A DNA stretch of 64,000 nt, taken from the NCBI RefSeq assembly GCF_965216415.1, contig NZ_CBDCFU010000002.1. One strand, 5' to 3'. Positions within the stretch are counted from its first letter, which is position 1. Each line of letters opens with the position of its first letter. The notes beneath the pieces were generated by a model, which had not been told where the DNA came from, searched no databases, and saw nothing but the letters and a program-made list of their open reading frames with translations. A program made the translations under genes and the position numbers. Source of the stretch: Marivita sp003149565 (GTDB lineage Bacteria > Pseudomonadota > Alphaproteobacteria > Rhodobacterales > Rhodobacteraceae). Shown here in pieces: positions 34,134-42,687 of the stretch.

Positions 34134-35150
34134 GTGAAACATCGTGTGCTACTAACGGGAGGGGCAGGATATATCGGCTCGCACACCTATGTGGCTTTGG
34201 TGGACGCAGGCTATGACGTGGTGATCCTCGACAATTTCAGCAACGCCGCTGAGGACGTGCCCAAGCGCCTCAAAGACCTCACTGGCCAAGACACTACTGT
34301 GGTCAAAGCAGACGTCTTGGACCGGGCTGCGCTGGACCGCGTGTTCAAGGGCCACAAGATCGACGCAGTCATTCACTTCGCTGCGTATAAGTCGGTGGCT
34401 GAAAGCGTTCGGAAGCCGCTGGCTTATATGCAGAACAATGTTGTGGGCCTGATCAATCTCATGCAGGCAATGGACGACGCCGAGGTGCGACGGCTGGTCT
34501 TTTCGTCATCTGCCACCGTCTATGGCGCACATGCAGAGCTTCCGATCCGAGAAGACGCAGCATTGAGCTATGCCAATCCATACGGTCATTCCAAACTGAT
34601 CTGCGAGCAGATCATCGAAGAGACCATTGCCTCGGACCCGCGTTGGTCTGTGGGGGTTTTGCGGTATTTCAATCCCGTGGGAGCCCATCCTTCGGGCCTG
34701 ATCGGCGAAGACCCGGCTGGGGTGCCCGACAACCTGATGCCCTATGTTGCCAAGGTGGCAGCAGGCGAATTGCCGGTTCTGTCGGTGTTTGGGGATGACT
34801 ACCCGACGCCGGATGGAACGGGCGTGCGTGATTACATCCATGTGTTCGATCTGGCCCAGGGTCATGTGCAGTCGCTGAACGCGCTGGAGCGGGATGGCAC
34901 GGGTCACATCGTCAATCTGGGCACTGGGCGGGGGTATTCCGTGCTCGAACTGATCGCGACATATGCAAGGGCCAGCAATCGCGACATCCCGTACAAGATT
35001 GCTCCGCGCCGCGAAGGCGATGCTGCGTCGAGCTACGCGGACCCGAGCCTCGCAAAAGCCGTTCTGGGTTTTGAGGCGCAGTATGATCTCTTCGATATGT
35101 GCCGTACCAGTTGGGTCTGGATGCAGACTTCGACCCAGACGGCCGACTAA
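34134..35150 (+). CDS. galE: UDP-glucose 4-epimerase GalE
   Basis: 338-residue extended short-chain dehydrogenase that interconverts UDP-glucose and UDP-galactose. It has the NAD motif LLTGGAGYIGSH, VIHFAAYKSVAESV, the active-site SSSATVYG and YGHSK (Tyr and Lys), and the C-terminal GTGRGYSVLEL and PRREGDAASSYADP typical of GalE. The start is the GTG at 34134 with GAAGGGGAA upstream; the open frame extending to 33993 is not used. It ends 4 bp before the convergent gene at 35155. It probably supplies galactose units to the neighbouring glycosyltransferases. Confidence 0.95.
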   Translation: MKHRVLLTGGAGYIGSHTYVALVDAGYDVVILDNFSNAAEDVPKRLKDLTGQDTTVVKADVLDRAALDRVFKGHKIDAVIHFAAYKSVAESVRKPLAYMQNNVVGLINLMQAMDDAEVRRLVFSSSATVYGAHAELPIREDAALSYANPYGHSKLICEQIIEETIASDPRWSVGVLRYFNPVGAHPSGLIGEDPAGVPDNLMPYVAKVAAGELPVLSVFGDDYPTPDGTGVRDYIHVFDLAQGHVQSLNALERDGTGHIVNLGTGRGYSVLELIATYARASNRDIPYKIAPRREGDAASSYADPSLAKAVLGFEAQYDLFDMCRTSWVWMQTSTQTAD

Positions 35151-35154
35151 CGCG

Positions 35155-37371
35155 TCAGTCGGCCAATTCCTTCAGACCCATGCGAACAGCCCTGTTCGGG
35201 TTCTGTTTCAGAATGTGTTCGCCAAGCGCTTTGGCGAGCGTCTTGTGCCCCTTTTCGACCGCGCGGTTGAACAACTCTCGTTGATAGCGCGGAAAGCTGC
35301 GGCGTTGGCGCAGCAGCCTGTAATACGCACTCTTGTCCAGAGTGCCATTCAGAGCACCAAGTATGATCGGGCTGAGAATGCCCATCTGATTCAGCGAACT
35401 GCCCAGCCGGTGCCCGAGCAGGGGCGCGCGCAGATGCTCGACGTTTTTGCCCGCGAACCGCGCCGCGTGCTGCGCGTCCAGAGGTTCATAAGGATCGTAG
35501 AGTATGGACACACGATGTGCAGCTGCGCTCACTTTGGCGGCATCGCCATACTTGCCCGTGAAATCCCGGTCCCAGACGGTCTTGTAGCGCGTCTCCCAAG
35601 GCACAACGGATTTATCGACTGTCGATTGCGGAGAGATCGCCACAACGTCGCAGCCGGGTGCGGCGGGCGAAAAGGCGCAAGCCGCGTATCCGCCCATTGA
35701 GGCGCCGTAGAACACGACACGTTTGAACTTTTCGAAAAAGCCGTTTGCTTTCAGCTCGTCGAATTGCTCATAAACCCAAGGCTCGCGATACCAGGTCCAA
35801 CCACCTGCCAGCACACCCAACATCGACCAGCCTTGGTCTTTGATAAAGCTATAGCCCCACGGGCGACGGTCCTCACGTTTTGTCATTGCGATGTCGAGGT
35901 TGTCGAAGGTGACGACCAACGTGTCCGGGTCGCGTGGGATATAAAGAAAGCTATGCCCGTTCGTGCCAGGACGATACCATCCGTCTTTGCCTGCAAGCTG
36001 CTGTGCAATGTCATCCCAGCTGTCATCGGTCACGGGCGCAGGTGGGTTCGGAGAGACGCGAATACGGGTCACCTGCTTGCCGTCATCCTCTCGTGTCGAT
36101 AACGCCGTGTTCGCGCCGTAAGGCTTGAGAAACGGAAACGCGCCGGACCCGCGTCTGACATCCATAAAGACCCTTGTGTCGGAATGAATGCAGCGTTGCA
36201 GGAACGGTTCCAGAAACTGCGTTTTCCATTGATCGCCGAACCCTTGCAGGTTGCAGAGCACATCCACCGGACGCAGGTCTTTTTCCGCGCGGATCACCTT
36301 GATCCGGTCCGGATGGACCTCGTTTTCAGTGAGGAAGGCGATGTACTCGGCCAGCCAGGGCATATCTTCGTTCTTGAACTTGGCCCGACGGTTGGTGTTC
36401 ACCAACTGGATGTCGCAATCGAACTTGTGGTGCAGCGCCAAGACAAAGCTGCGCGCATGTCCGGTCAGATCGGCCACGCTGGCGACCTCATCAAGGTCCA
36501 GCTCGTCGATCAGAGCACCGTCGAATGTCGTGTTCCCCCGCCCCTTGATTGGCGCGAGCGCAGGGGTGATGCCATGCTCTTGCACCAGTTTTTCAAGGTA
36601 CGACCCCTTGGGCGGCAAGCCATCGTGCAGGTTGCCCAACTGCCGTTTGTTCGAGGCCCAGAGGTGCAGAGCGGTTGTCTCGGACGTAATCAATCCTTCC
36701 GCGATGTCTGCGCGGCGCATGAACTTGAACCGTTCGCGAAAGGTGATCGGGTAGAAGGCGTTGAGCGGCTGCACATGCTCTTCCAGACCTAGCGCATGCA
36801 CATAATGGGTCACCATCATCGGTCCCCAGACGCCCCAAGGCTGTTCAGTGATGTGCACCGGTTTGCCCTTCTCGGCCTTCTTGCGCATCTCTTCCTTGCG
36901 CTTTTTCGGCAGGAAAGGCGCAATGGAAAATCGGTCGCTGGTGAAGTCGAGCATCTGGCGCAGCGCATCGCTGTCGGCTGGCAGGCCAAGAACGGCGTTG
37001 TTCACCCGGTGTTCGCCGGGAAGTTCGTAGCCGAAGACATAGTCGCTGTCATAGTCCATCGGACGGTAGCAATAGACATCCGTATCCACCCAGATCATGC
37101 CGGGGTTCTGGTGGATCATGTGCAGGCGGAACCAGTCGGCAAACAGCGCATAGCTGTTCTTTTGTTCATACTTGATGAAATCGTCTGTATCGATGATCTC
37201 GCGCCCATCCCGGCGGATGACACCGTCCGGGACGTTGGGGATGTCCTCATAGCTGAACAGAGTGATCTTTTGCCCCTTGTCGACAAAGGATTTCAGGCAC
37301 AGCTGTTCCAGCCAGCTGAGCGGCCCCCCGATCCAGAGCGTTCCAACCTCGCGCGTGCGTGGCATCTGCAT
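35155..37371 (-). CDS. Three-part protein: GT32-like transferase plus alpha/beta-hydrolase-like domain
   Basis: 738 residues. Part 1 (about 1-265) looks like a capsular/GT32-type glycosyltransferase: GTLWIGGPLSWLEQLCLKSFVDKG, ALFADWFRLHMI and the metal motif IWVDTDVY (Asp96, Asp98). Part 2 (about 300-425) is an alpha/beta region I cannot name. Part 3 (about 460-690) has alpha/beta-hydrolase character with the elbow VVFYGASMGGYAA (Ser558) and a late histidine in LLGHRLG. Related single-domain proteins in rhodobacters are often labelled phosphoadenosine phosphosulfate reductase without visible support here. An in-frame ATG at 37365 has a better-spaced ribosome site. It could glycosylate and then acylate or deacylate a polymer; this is inference. 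Confidence 0.7.
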   Translation of the reverse strand: MQMPRTREVGTLWIGGPLSWLEQLCLKSFVDKGQKITLFSYEDIPNVPDGVIRRDGREIIDTDDFIKYEQKNSYALFADWFRLHMIHQNPGMIWVDTDVYCYRPMDYDSDYVFGYELPGEHRVNNAVLGLPADSDALRQMLDFTSDRFSIAPFLPKKRKEEMRKKAEKGKPVHITEQPWGVWGPMMVTHYVHALGLEEHVQPLNAFYPITFRERFKFMRRADIAEGLITSETTALHLWASNKRQLGNLHDGLPPKGSYLEKLVQEHGITPALAPIKGRGNTTFDGALIDELDLDEVASVADLTGHARSFVLALHHKFDCDIQLVNTNRRAKFKNEDMPWLAEYIAFLTENEVHPDRIKVIRAEKDLRPVDVLCNLQGFGDQWKTQFLEPFLQRCIHSDTRVFMDVRRGSGAFPFLKPYGANTALSTREDDGKQVTRIRVSPNPPAPVTDDSWDDIAQQLAGKDGWYRPGTNGHSFLYIPRDPDTLVVTFDNLDIAMTKREDRRPWGYSFIKDQGWSMLGVLAGGWTWYREPWVYEQFDELKANGFFEKFKRVVFYGASMGGYAACAFSPAAPGCDVVAISPQSTVDKSVVPWETRYKTVWDRDFTGKYGDAAKVSAAAHRVSILYDPYEPLDAQHAARFAGKNVEHLRAPLLGHRLGSSLNQMGILSPIILGALNGTLDKSAYYRLLRQRRSFPRYQRELFNRAVEKGHKTLAKALGEHILKQNPNRAVRMGLKELAD

Positions 37372-37589
37372 GTCCTCATCCGCGCCTCTTGTTCATCTCG
37401 GGCGCCGTTGTTTTTTTTGGAATGCTAAGCGCAAAAGACCCGGTTGTGTAGCCTGCGTGAATTCTGACTCAGTTTTTGCGCCATTCGTGCTCCTGCTACC
37501 ATGCAGCTTGCATGGACAGCCGACCGCACGCTACCTTTTGCAGAACATCAAAGATCGCAGGCGCGCAAAGATCTGCAAGGTGAGGCAAA

Positions 37590-38558
37590 ATGAGCGGTGA
37601 CACCTACACGGTTGTCTCAACCATGAAGAACGAAGGCCCCTACATCATTGATTGGGTGGCCCACTACAAGACCCTGGGTTTCGACCATATTCTGGTCTGC
37701 ACCAATGATTGCACCGACACGACCGTCGATATCCTGCTGCGCCTTCAGGAAATGGGGTTGGTCACGCAGCACAATACCATTGTGCGTAAGGCCGGGATCC
37801 ACCGTTCTGCACTGCGTCAGGCAAGCCGGCGCTATGATATAGTGAAAGATGCGAAATGGGTCTTTGTTTGCGACGTGGATGAATACCTGAACATCCACAT
37901 GGGCGATGGATCGGTTCAGGCCCTCGTCGAAGGCTCCGGAGACGATGCGGATGTCATCTCTGTGCCGTGGCGTGTGTTTGGACCAGACGGCTTGGAAGCC
38001 TTTGCCGATGAGCCAGTGACGCAGCAATTCCAGATGGGCGAATACGAATGGGACGCAAAACTGCGCCCACAGACAGGAAAATTCGTTAAATCTCTGTATA
38101 CCAATCAGCACAAGTTCCAAAGGATGGGACTGCACGCGCCAGTATCTCTTGAAGAGTACGTGGCAGAAACGCGCAGGGTGTTGCCGGGTGGGGCAGACTA
38201 CATCGTCAACGGTGAGCGCACAGCCAATCCGCCGCTCTTCACCCATGCGCAGGTCAACCACTATGCCTTGCGGTCAATGGACAGTTTCCTGGTCAAGCGC
38301 GCACGCGGAAGAGCCAATCATTCGCATCATGTTCTCGGCATGGAATATTGGCAGCGCTTTAATTTGAATGACGAAAAAGATACGTCGATCGACCGTTACA
38401 AAACCAAGGCCACCAAGCTTGCCAAGGAGCTGAAATCGGATCCGGTGCTCAAAGACCTTCACGCGCGTGCTGTCGATTGGCACAAACGAAAAGCGGCATC
38501 GCTCAAGCTGGATCCGGATATGGATGACCTGGTCAATGGTCTGAAGGCAGCGCTGTGA
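37590..38558 (+). CDS. Glycosyltransferase family 2 (Glyco_tranf_2_4 type)
   Basis: 322-residue GT-A enzyme. Start motif YTVVSTMKNEGPYIIDWVAHYKTLGFDHILVCTNDCTD and the metal-binding WVFVCDVDEYLNI are typical of the Glyco_tranf_2_4 family common in roseobacter polysaccharide loci. The C-terminal third (VNHYALRSMDSFLVKRARGRANHS) is shared with the next gene, so the two are paralogues. No membrane segment, so cytoplasmic. It lies 44 bp upstream of 38603 in the same direction and likely shares a transcript. Confidence 0.85.
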   Translation: MSGDTYTVVSTMKNEGPYIIDWVAHYKTLGFDHILVCTNDCTDTTVDILLRLQEMGLVTQHNTIVRKAGIHRSALRQASRRYDIVKDAKWVFVCDVDEYLNIHMGDGSVQALVEGSGDDADVISVPWRVFGPDGLEAFADEPVTQQFQMGEYEWDAKLRPQTGKFVKSLYTNQHKFQRMGLHAPVSLEEYVAETRRVLPGGADYIVNGERTANPPLFTHAQVNHYALRSMDSFLVKRARGRANHSHHVLGMEYWQRFNLNDEKDTSIDRYKTKATKLAKELKSDPVLKDLHARAVDWHKRKAASLKLDPDMDDLVNGLKAAL

Positions 38559-38602
38559 TTGGAGTGCGACCGTCCGGAGGTTGATCCGCAGGTAGGGAAG
38601 AC

Positions 38603-40852
38603 ATGGGACAGGTGATCGAACGACGCTTGCTGGGTCTGAACCTTGGCCCGGTCACCCTGTTGGATGCGGTGGCGACCGAGCGGGATGGCGCATACCACAC
38701 GACACTGTTTTTTGCTGCGGGCAGTGATCTGTCTGGCATGTTGCATGCCGACGGGATCGAAGCGGTATCAACGGTCAGTGTCGGTGGCGCGGTATGTGTG
38801 ACATATCCTGTTGCGCCAGACGCGCGTCTGCGCCTGACGCTCGACGGCGCACCGCTTGAGGTTGCCCCTGCGGCATCGGAGCAAGACCAGTATGAAGGAC
38901 TCAACTGCATTGCGGCAGTGCGCAACGGTGAAACTGCAGCCACTGTTGCAACTTGGCTGAAATATCATGTGGACACTCAGGCGCTACAGGTCGCGGTGAT
39001 CGTCGACCGGGCGCGGCCAGGGACCGAAGAGCCCGGCTTTGCGACCCAACTGTCTGAGGAAATCGCCCGCCTGTCACTGCCCTGCAATGTGACCGTGGTA
39101 ACAAGCGATCTGCCCTTGGGCCGTACCGATGTCCCGGCCGAAGCGCATCCGTTCTGCGTGCCTGAAGCGCCGGGCAAGGACCGGATGAAAGTGCCGCCCC
39201 CCTCGCCGTGGGATGCGCCACTTGGCGCGATGTCGCTTTATGAAATTCTGCGCGCGCGGTTTCTCGGGCAGGCGCGGGCTGTTTGCAATATCGAGGTGCA
39301 TGACCTCTTGCCCGTCGGCGCGCCCAATATCTTTGATAGCGCAGTAGAGGCAGAGGGCGGAGAGGTCGCGCTTTTTGGTCGGCATTGTTACCCGTGGCGG
39401 GTGCGCAAGTCTGACCCGACCCGGTTTGCCGATCACATCTGTGTCCAGTTCGACGCCAAGGGCGGACGTCAGCGGTGGTGCATCGCGCCTGCCAAAGCCC
39501 CCGACGCCGCGATCTGGCGGATGATCCGTATCGGCAACGCGATACCGGACCGGGCCCGAACGCAGCTTTTCTACCGACACATGGCGCTGCGACATCCAAC
39601 GCCGTCGATCTCCAAGATCGTGCCGAAAACCTCGCTGATCGAGCATCCACCGCTGCTCGAGCTGTCCCAGCACTATTGGGGCCACAAACCCGTGCGGATG
39701 CCCGAGATGGAGGCTGACGCGTTGCCCAAGGGCAAGGGCCGGCGGGTGATTGTGACCACGATGAAGAACGAAGGTCCGTTCATTCTCGAATGGTTGGCCT
39801 ATCATCGCGCAATCGGGTTTGACGATATCCTTGTCTATACAAACGATTGTACCGACGGTACTGACACCATGCTGCAGATGCTCGAGCGAAAAGGGTTTGT
39901 GCAGCATCGCGAAAATCCATTTCGGGAAAGCGGTCTCAAACCTCAGCACGCCGCGTTGCAGGCGTCTGACGATGAACCGGTGGTCAAGAACGCGGCCTGG
40001 CTGACCTGTATCGACGTCGATGAGTTCGTGAACATCAAGGTCGGAGACGGCACGCTGGACGCTTTGTTTGAGGCTGTCCCGGACGCGAACATGATTGCAA
40101 TGACATGGCGGCTCTTTGGCAATTGCGATGTGCATGAATACGAAGACCGCCCAATCACCGAACAATTCCTGCGCTGCGCCCCGGAGTTTGCCCGAAAACC
40201 GCATCAGGCTTGGGGGTTCAAGACGCTCTTCAAGAATATCGGCCTCTTCAAGAAAATGGGGGTGCACCGACCAAAAGGGCTCAACCCGCAGCTTTGGGAA
40301 GAGATCAACTGGGTCAATGGCTCCGGAAAACCGCTCCCGCGACAGATGTTCCGCAATGGCTGGCGTTCCACCACAGAGACCTATGGCTATGATCTTGTGC
40401 AACTGAACCACTACGCCGTGCGCTCTGCCGAGAGCTTCCTCGTCAAACGCGATCGGGGGCGGGTGAACCACGTAGATCGGGATCAGGGGCTCGCTTATTG
40501 GTTTCGGATGAACAACAATTTCGAGGAAGAGCTGTCGGTGCAATCGCGCGTTCCGATGATGCGGGCCGAACTCGAACGATTGCTGGCAGACCCCGAAATT
40601 CGAGCGGCGCACGACAGCGCCGTGGCCGCGCATCGGGCCAAGATCGACGCTCTGCGCGCGACCGAGAACTATTCGAAATTTTATGCCGAATTGACCGGGG
40701 ACAGGATGCAAAGCTTGGCGCGGTTGCATAATCATTTTGGCGCCAACGTGTTTCTGTCTGGGCCCGAAGTCGTGCCGGACGAGGTGTTGCGCAAAGACCC
40801 GGATGAGGATTGGTTCTTCACCGTCGAACAGACCGGCGAAACAGCGCATTGA
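38603..40852 (+). CDS. Tandem-domain glycosyltransferase, paralogue of preceding gene
   Basis: 749 residues. The C-terminal half (about 378-690) is a Glyco_tranf_2_4 domain: VIVTTMKNEGPFILEWLAYHRAIGFDDILVYTNDCTD, WLTCIDVDEFVNI, and VQLNHYAVRSAESFLVKRDRGRVNH, closely matching the gene at 37590. The N-terminal half (about 95-340) shows a decayed version of a similar fold (NCIAAVRNGETAATVATWLKYH, LQVAVIVDRARPG), without a clear DxD, preceded by about 90 beta-rich residues of unknown type. It may be a duplicated enzyme in which only the second domain is catalytic. The C-terminal 100 residues are helical. Followed by two hairpins at 40870-40934. Confidence 0.82.
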   Translation: MGQVIERRLLGLNLGPVTLLDAVATERDGAYHTTLFFAAGSDLSGMLHADGIEAVSTVSVGGAVCVTYPVAPDARLRLTLDGAPLEVAPAASEQDQYEGLNCIAAVRNGETAATVATWLKYHVDTQALQVAVIVDRARPGTEEPGFATQLSEEIARLSLPCNVTVVTSDLPLGRTDVPAEAHPFCVPEAPGKDRMKVPPPSPWDAPLGAMSLYEILRARFLGQARAVCNIEVHDLLPVGAPNIFDSAVEAEGGEVALFGRHCYPWRVRKSDPTRFADHICVQFDAKGGRQRWCIAPAKAPDAAIWRMIRIGNAIPDRARTQLFYRHMALRHPTPSISKIVPKTSLIEHPPLLELSQHYWGHKPVRMPEMEADALPKGKGRRVIVTTMKNEGPFILEWLAYHRAIGFDDILVYTNDCTDGTDTMLQMLERKGFVQHRENPFRESGLKPQHAALQASDDEPVVKNAAWLTCIDVDEFVNIKVGDGTLDALFEAVPDANMIAMTWRLFGNCDVHEYEDRPITEQFLRCAPEFARKPHQAWGFKTLFKNIGLFKKMGVHRPKGLNPQLWEEINWVNGSGKPLPRQMFRNGWRSTTETYGYDLVQLNHYAVRSAESFLVKRDRGRVNHVDRDQGLAYWFRMNNNFEEELSVQSRVPMMRAELERLLADPEIRAAHDSAVAAHRAKIDALRATENYSKFYAELTGDRMQSLARLHNHFGANVFLSGPEVVPDEVLRKDPDEDWFFTVEQTGETAH

Positions 40853-40869
40853 TTGTCCGCTAAGCCTGA

Positions 40870-40934
40870 AGGCCGTCCTTTTGGGACGGCCTGTTCATCA
40901 ACCGCGACGGGGCCTTTTGGGGGCCGCGTCGCGG
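40870..40934. terminator. Two consecutive hairpins between convergent genes
   Basis: Stem 1 AGGCCGTCC / GGACGGCCT (40870-40892, 5-nt loop) and stem 2 CCGCGACG...CGTCGCGG (40902-40934) with an inner GGCC/GGCC pairing. They lie between the end of the 749-residue glycosyltransferase and the end of the convergent micro-protein gene, so they probably end transcription from both sides. Only short T runs follow. Confidence 0.65.
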
Positions 40935-40968
40935 GGTTTGGTGTGGGCCGTGAGTGGCCTTGTGCAGC

Positions 40969-41175
40969 TCACTTGACGAGAGCTTGGATCAGCGCACGCT
41001 TTTCGCTGTTGCTGTCACCGGAGTGGATGACAGAGAGGATCGTGTTCACTTCGGCGTCTGTCAGGGTCGAGACGTCGACGTTGGGCGCGTATTGGTCGAT
41101 GGAGGAGGTGTCGACCATTGCCGAGGCGGAGACTGCGGTGAGGGCCAGGGCGGTTGCTGCGATGAGGGTTTTCAT
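40969..41175 (-). CDS. Small secreted protein, tandem copy 1
   Basis: 68 residues: signal peptide MKTLIAATALALTAVSASA and a mature part of about 49 residues beginning MVDTSSIDQYAPNVDVSTLTD and ending in ALIQALVK. The mature part is acidic at first, then a helix (TDAEVNTILSVIHSGDSNSEKRALIQAL), without cysteine. No known function. The next gene (41206-41412) encodes an identical mature protein. Ribosome site AGAAGGAC precedes the ATG. Each copy has its own leader, and the first may be read from the promoter of the second. Confidence 0.8.
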   Translation of the reverse strand: MKTLIAATALALTAVSASAMVDTSSIDQYAPNVDVSTLTDAEVNTILSVIHSGDSNSEKRALIQALVK

Positions 41176-41205
41176 TTTCTTAAGTCCTTCTGTGTGAGTG
41201 TGGGA

Positions 41206-41412
41206 TTACTTGACGAGGGCCTGGATCAGCGCGCGCTTTTCGCTGTTGCTGTCACCGGAGTGGATGACGGAGAGGATCGTGTTCACTTCGGCGTCTGTCA
41301 GGGTCGAGACGTCGACGTTGGGCGCGTATTGGTCGATGGAGGAGGTGTCGACCATTGCCGAGGCGGAGAATGCGGTGAGGGCGAGGGCGGTTGCTGTGAT
41401 GAGGGTTTTCAT
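41206..41412 (-). CDS. Small secreted protein, tandem copy 2
   Basis: 68 residues, from the ATG at 41410-41412 with AAAGGAC upstream; the frame extends further up but without coding character. It differs from copy 1 by two residues, both in the signal peptide (Ala6 to Thr, Val15 to Phe); the mature protein is identical. At DNA level the two 207-bp frames differ at 8 positions, and all changes within the mature region are silent. The repeat period is 237 bp. Function unknown; likely a periplasmic or extracellular peptide made in quantity. Confidence 0.82.
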   Translation of the reverse strand: MKTLITATALALTAFSASAMVDTSSIDQYAPNVDVSTLTDAEVNTILSVIHSGDSNSEKRALIQALVK

Positions 41413-42687
41413 ATGTGTGGTCCTTTCTTTCGATGTGATCTGCGCCTTGCGGCGCGGTGTGTTGTGTGTGTGCCGGGCTGTCTGTCCGACACCGATCAAG
41501 CTAGGGATGGAACCGCGGCGCTGGAACTCACAGCTGATGCACATTGGCTCTCGCAAAAGTGGACTTGACGGGAGGGGCGCGCGATCACCCCCTGCGCATG
41601 GGTGCACAGGCTTGGTGCGGGTCAGCAATTGCTGGGGTTTCCGAGCGGCGCTGCGGCTCTGATCCGACACCGTGGTGTGACGGTGATCATGGGTGGCGCG
41701 ATGTCCTGTGACATATCAAGAAAATGTGACGGTTGAGAAAAGCCGAATTGTTTCAAAGGGAACACCGGGGCGCGAGTGTGTGAGACCGGGGATGTGAAGG
41801 ATGTGACAGAACATTGGCGCTGGTTTGGCCTGCGCCGGGGCGACTCGGCTGTGGTTCTGGTGAGCGCAAAGGCAGGCACAGGGCCCGGCGCGCCATGTCT
41901 GCAGCCGCCGCGGGATGCAATCCGGTGTGTCAGAACGGGCGTCGCCATGTTCGGGTGGGCCTTGGAGGGCCTATCAGGCGCGCGTCTTCGTCAGCCCGGG
42001 CTGTAAGCCGAGGCGTTCGGGTTGAAGGTCGCGTCACCATCCTGCTGCCTGCGCAGAGGGGTGGTGCGTCCTGCCTCAGTGCCAGCCTGGTGCCTGTCCC
42101 GGGGCTCTGATGCGCAAGCAACATCGTCCTCGCCGGGACTGACCCGGGGGGCTGTCTGATCTTAAGGTCCTTGGGTCCTCGCCCGAGGAGGACGTCATAA
42201 AGAGGATGACGTCATAAAAGAGAAGAAGCGGCGCCGCCCTTTGGGCCTGACAGTTCTCTCATTGTCCGGGGTGTCCCCCGGGACCAGTACCCCTGTCGGG
42301 GCCTTCTGAAACCGGTTTCTCATGATCACCCACGTCACGGGGCTCAAGAGAGACGCGTTTTGCGACATCCTGGATCGCCATTCCCAGCCGCGCGTCGCGC
42401 TTTTGGGGCAATGACCATCCGCGATGATTGGCCTTCGCAACCCTCGCAGGTCAGGCCGTCGTGTCGCGGCATGGGAGTGACCCTTCCCGCTCGATGCGCA
42501 TCGTGGGCGCGGGTATGGCAGAGCCTTGGTTAACACCATGACAACCAACCGCGCGGTGGACGGTCTTTCGAAAGACCGTCTCACGGTTTCAAAACCGTGT
42601 CACAAGCCCAGAACTCTGCGCGTGGCCGCATTTTACAAATGCGGCCCAAGCCTGTTCGAACAGGCTCGGGCTCTTGATATGTCGGGA
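41413..42687. other. 1.27-kb stretch without a supported gene
   Basis: Between the micro-protein pair and the 3' end of icd. The part near 41413-41520 should hold the promoter of the peptide genes. Overlapping frames in all phases (for example 41776-42006 plus and 42195-42584 minus) are rich in Arg/Pro/Gly, lack ribosome sites and look non-coding. A direct repeat GACGTCATAAA occurs at 42191-42201 and 42208-42218. Several G/C hairpins are present, including one near 42270-42290. The right end carries the palindrome array at 42559-42666. A small RNA or a decayed gene cannot be excluded. Confidence 0.5.
42559..42666. repeat. Array of four stem-loops downstream of icd
   Basis: Four separate palindromes in 108 bp: 42559-42580 (22-bp perfect palindrome, core CTTTCGAAAG), 42582-42599 (8-bp arms CACGGTTT/AAACCGTG), 42637-centred 42624-42646 (10-bp arms GGCCGCATTT/AAATGCGGCC, 3-nt loop) and 42649-42666 (AGCCTGTTCGAACAGGCT, 18-bp perfect). 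Arms differ but three of the four keep a TTC/GAA or TTT/AAA centre. It starts 22 bp beyond the icd stop, so it forms the 3' UTR of icd. Confidence 0.85.

Noticed and set aside
35155..37371. Phosphoadenosine phosphosulfate reductase
   Set aside because: No PAPS-reductase signature or catalytic Cys motif is visible; the N-terminal domain has a glycosyltransferase DxD and the C-terminal one a hydrolase elbow.
42195..42584. 129-codon minus-strand frame in the intergenic region
   Set aside because: Composition rich in Arg, Pro and Ser typical of a shadow frame, no ribosome site, and it runs through the first palindrome of the hairpin array.
42559..42666. CRISPR array
   Set aside because: The units are palindromes with different sequences and irregular spacing; there are no repeated identical repeats with unique spacers and no cas genes.
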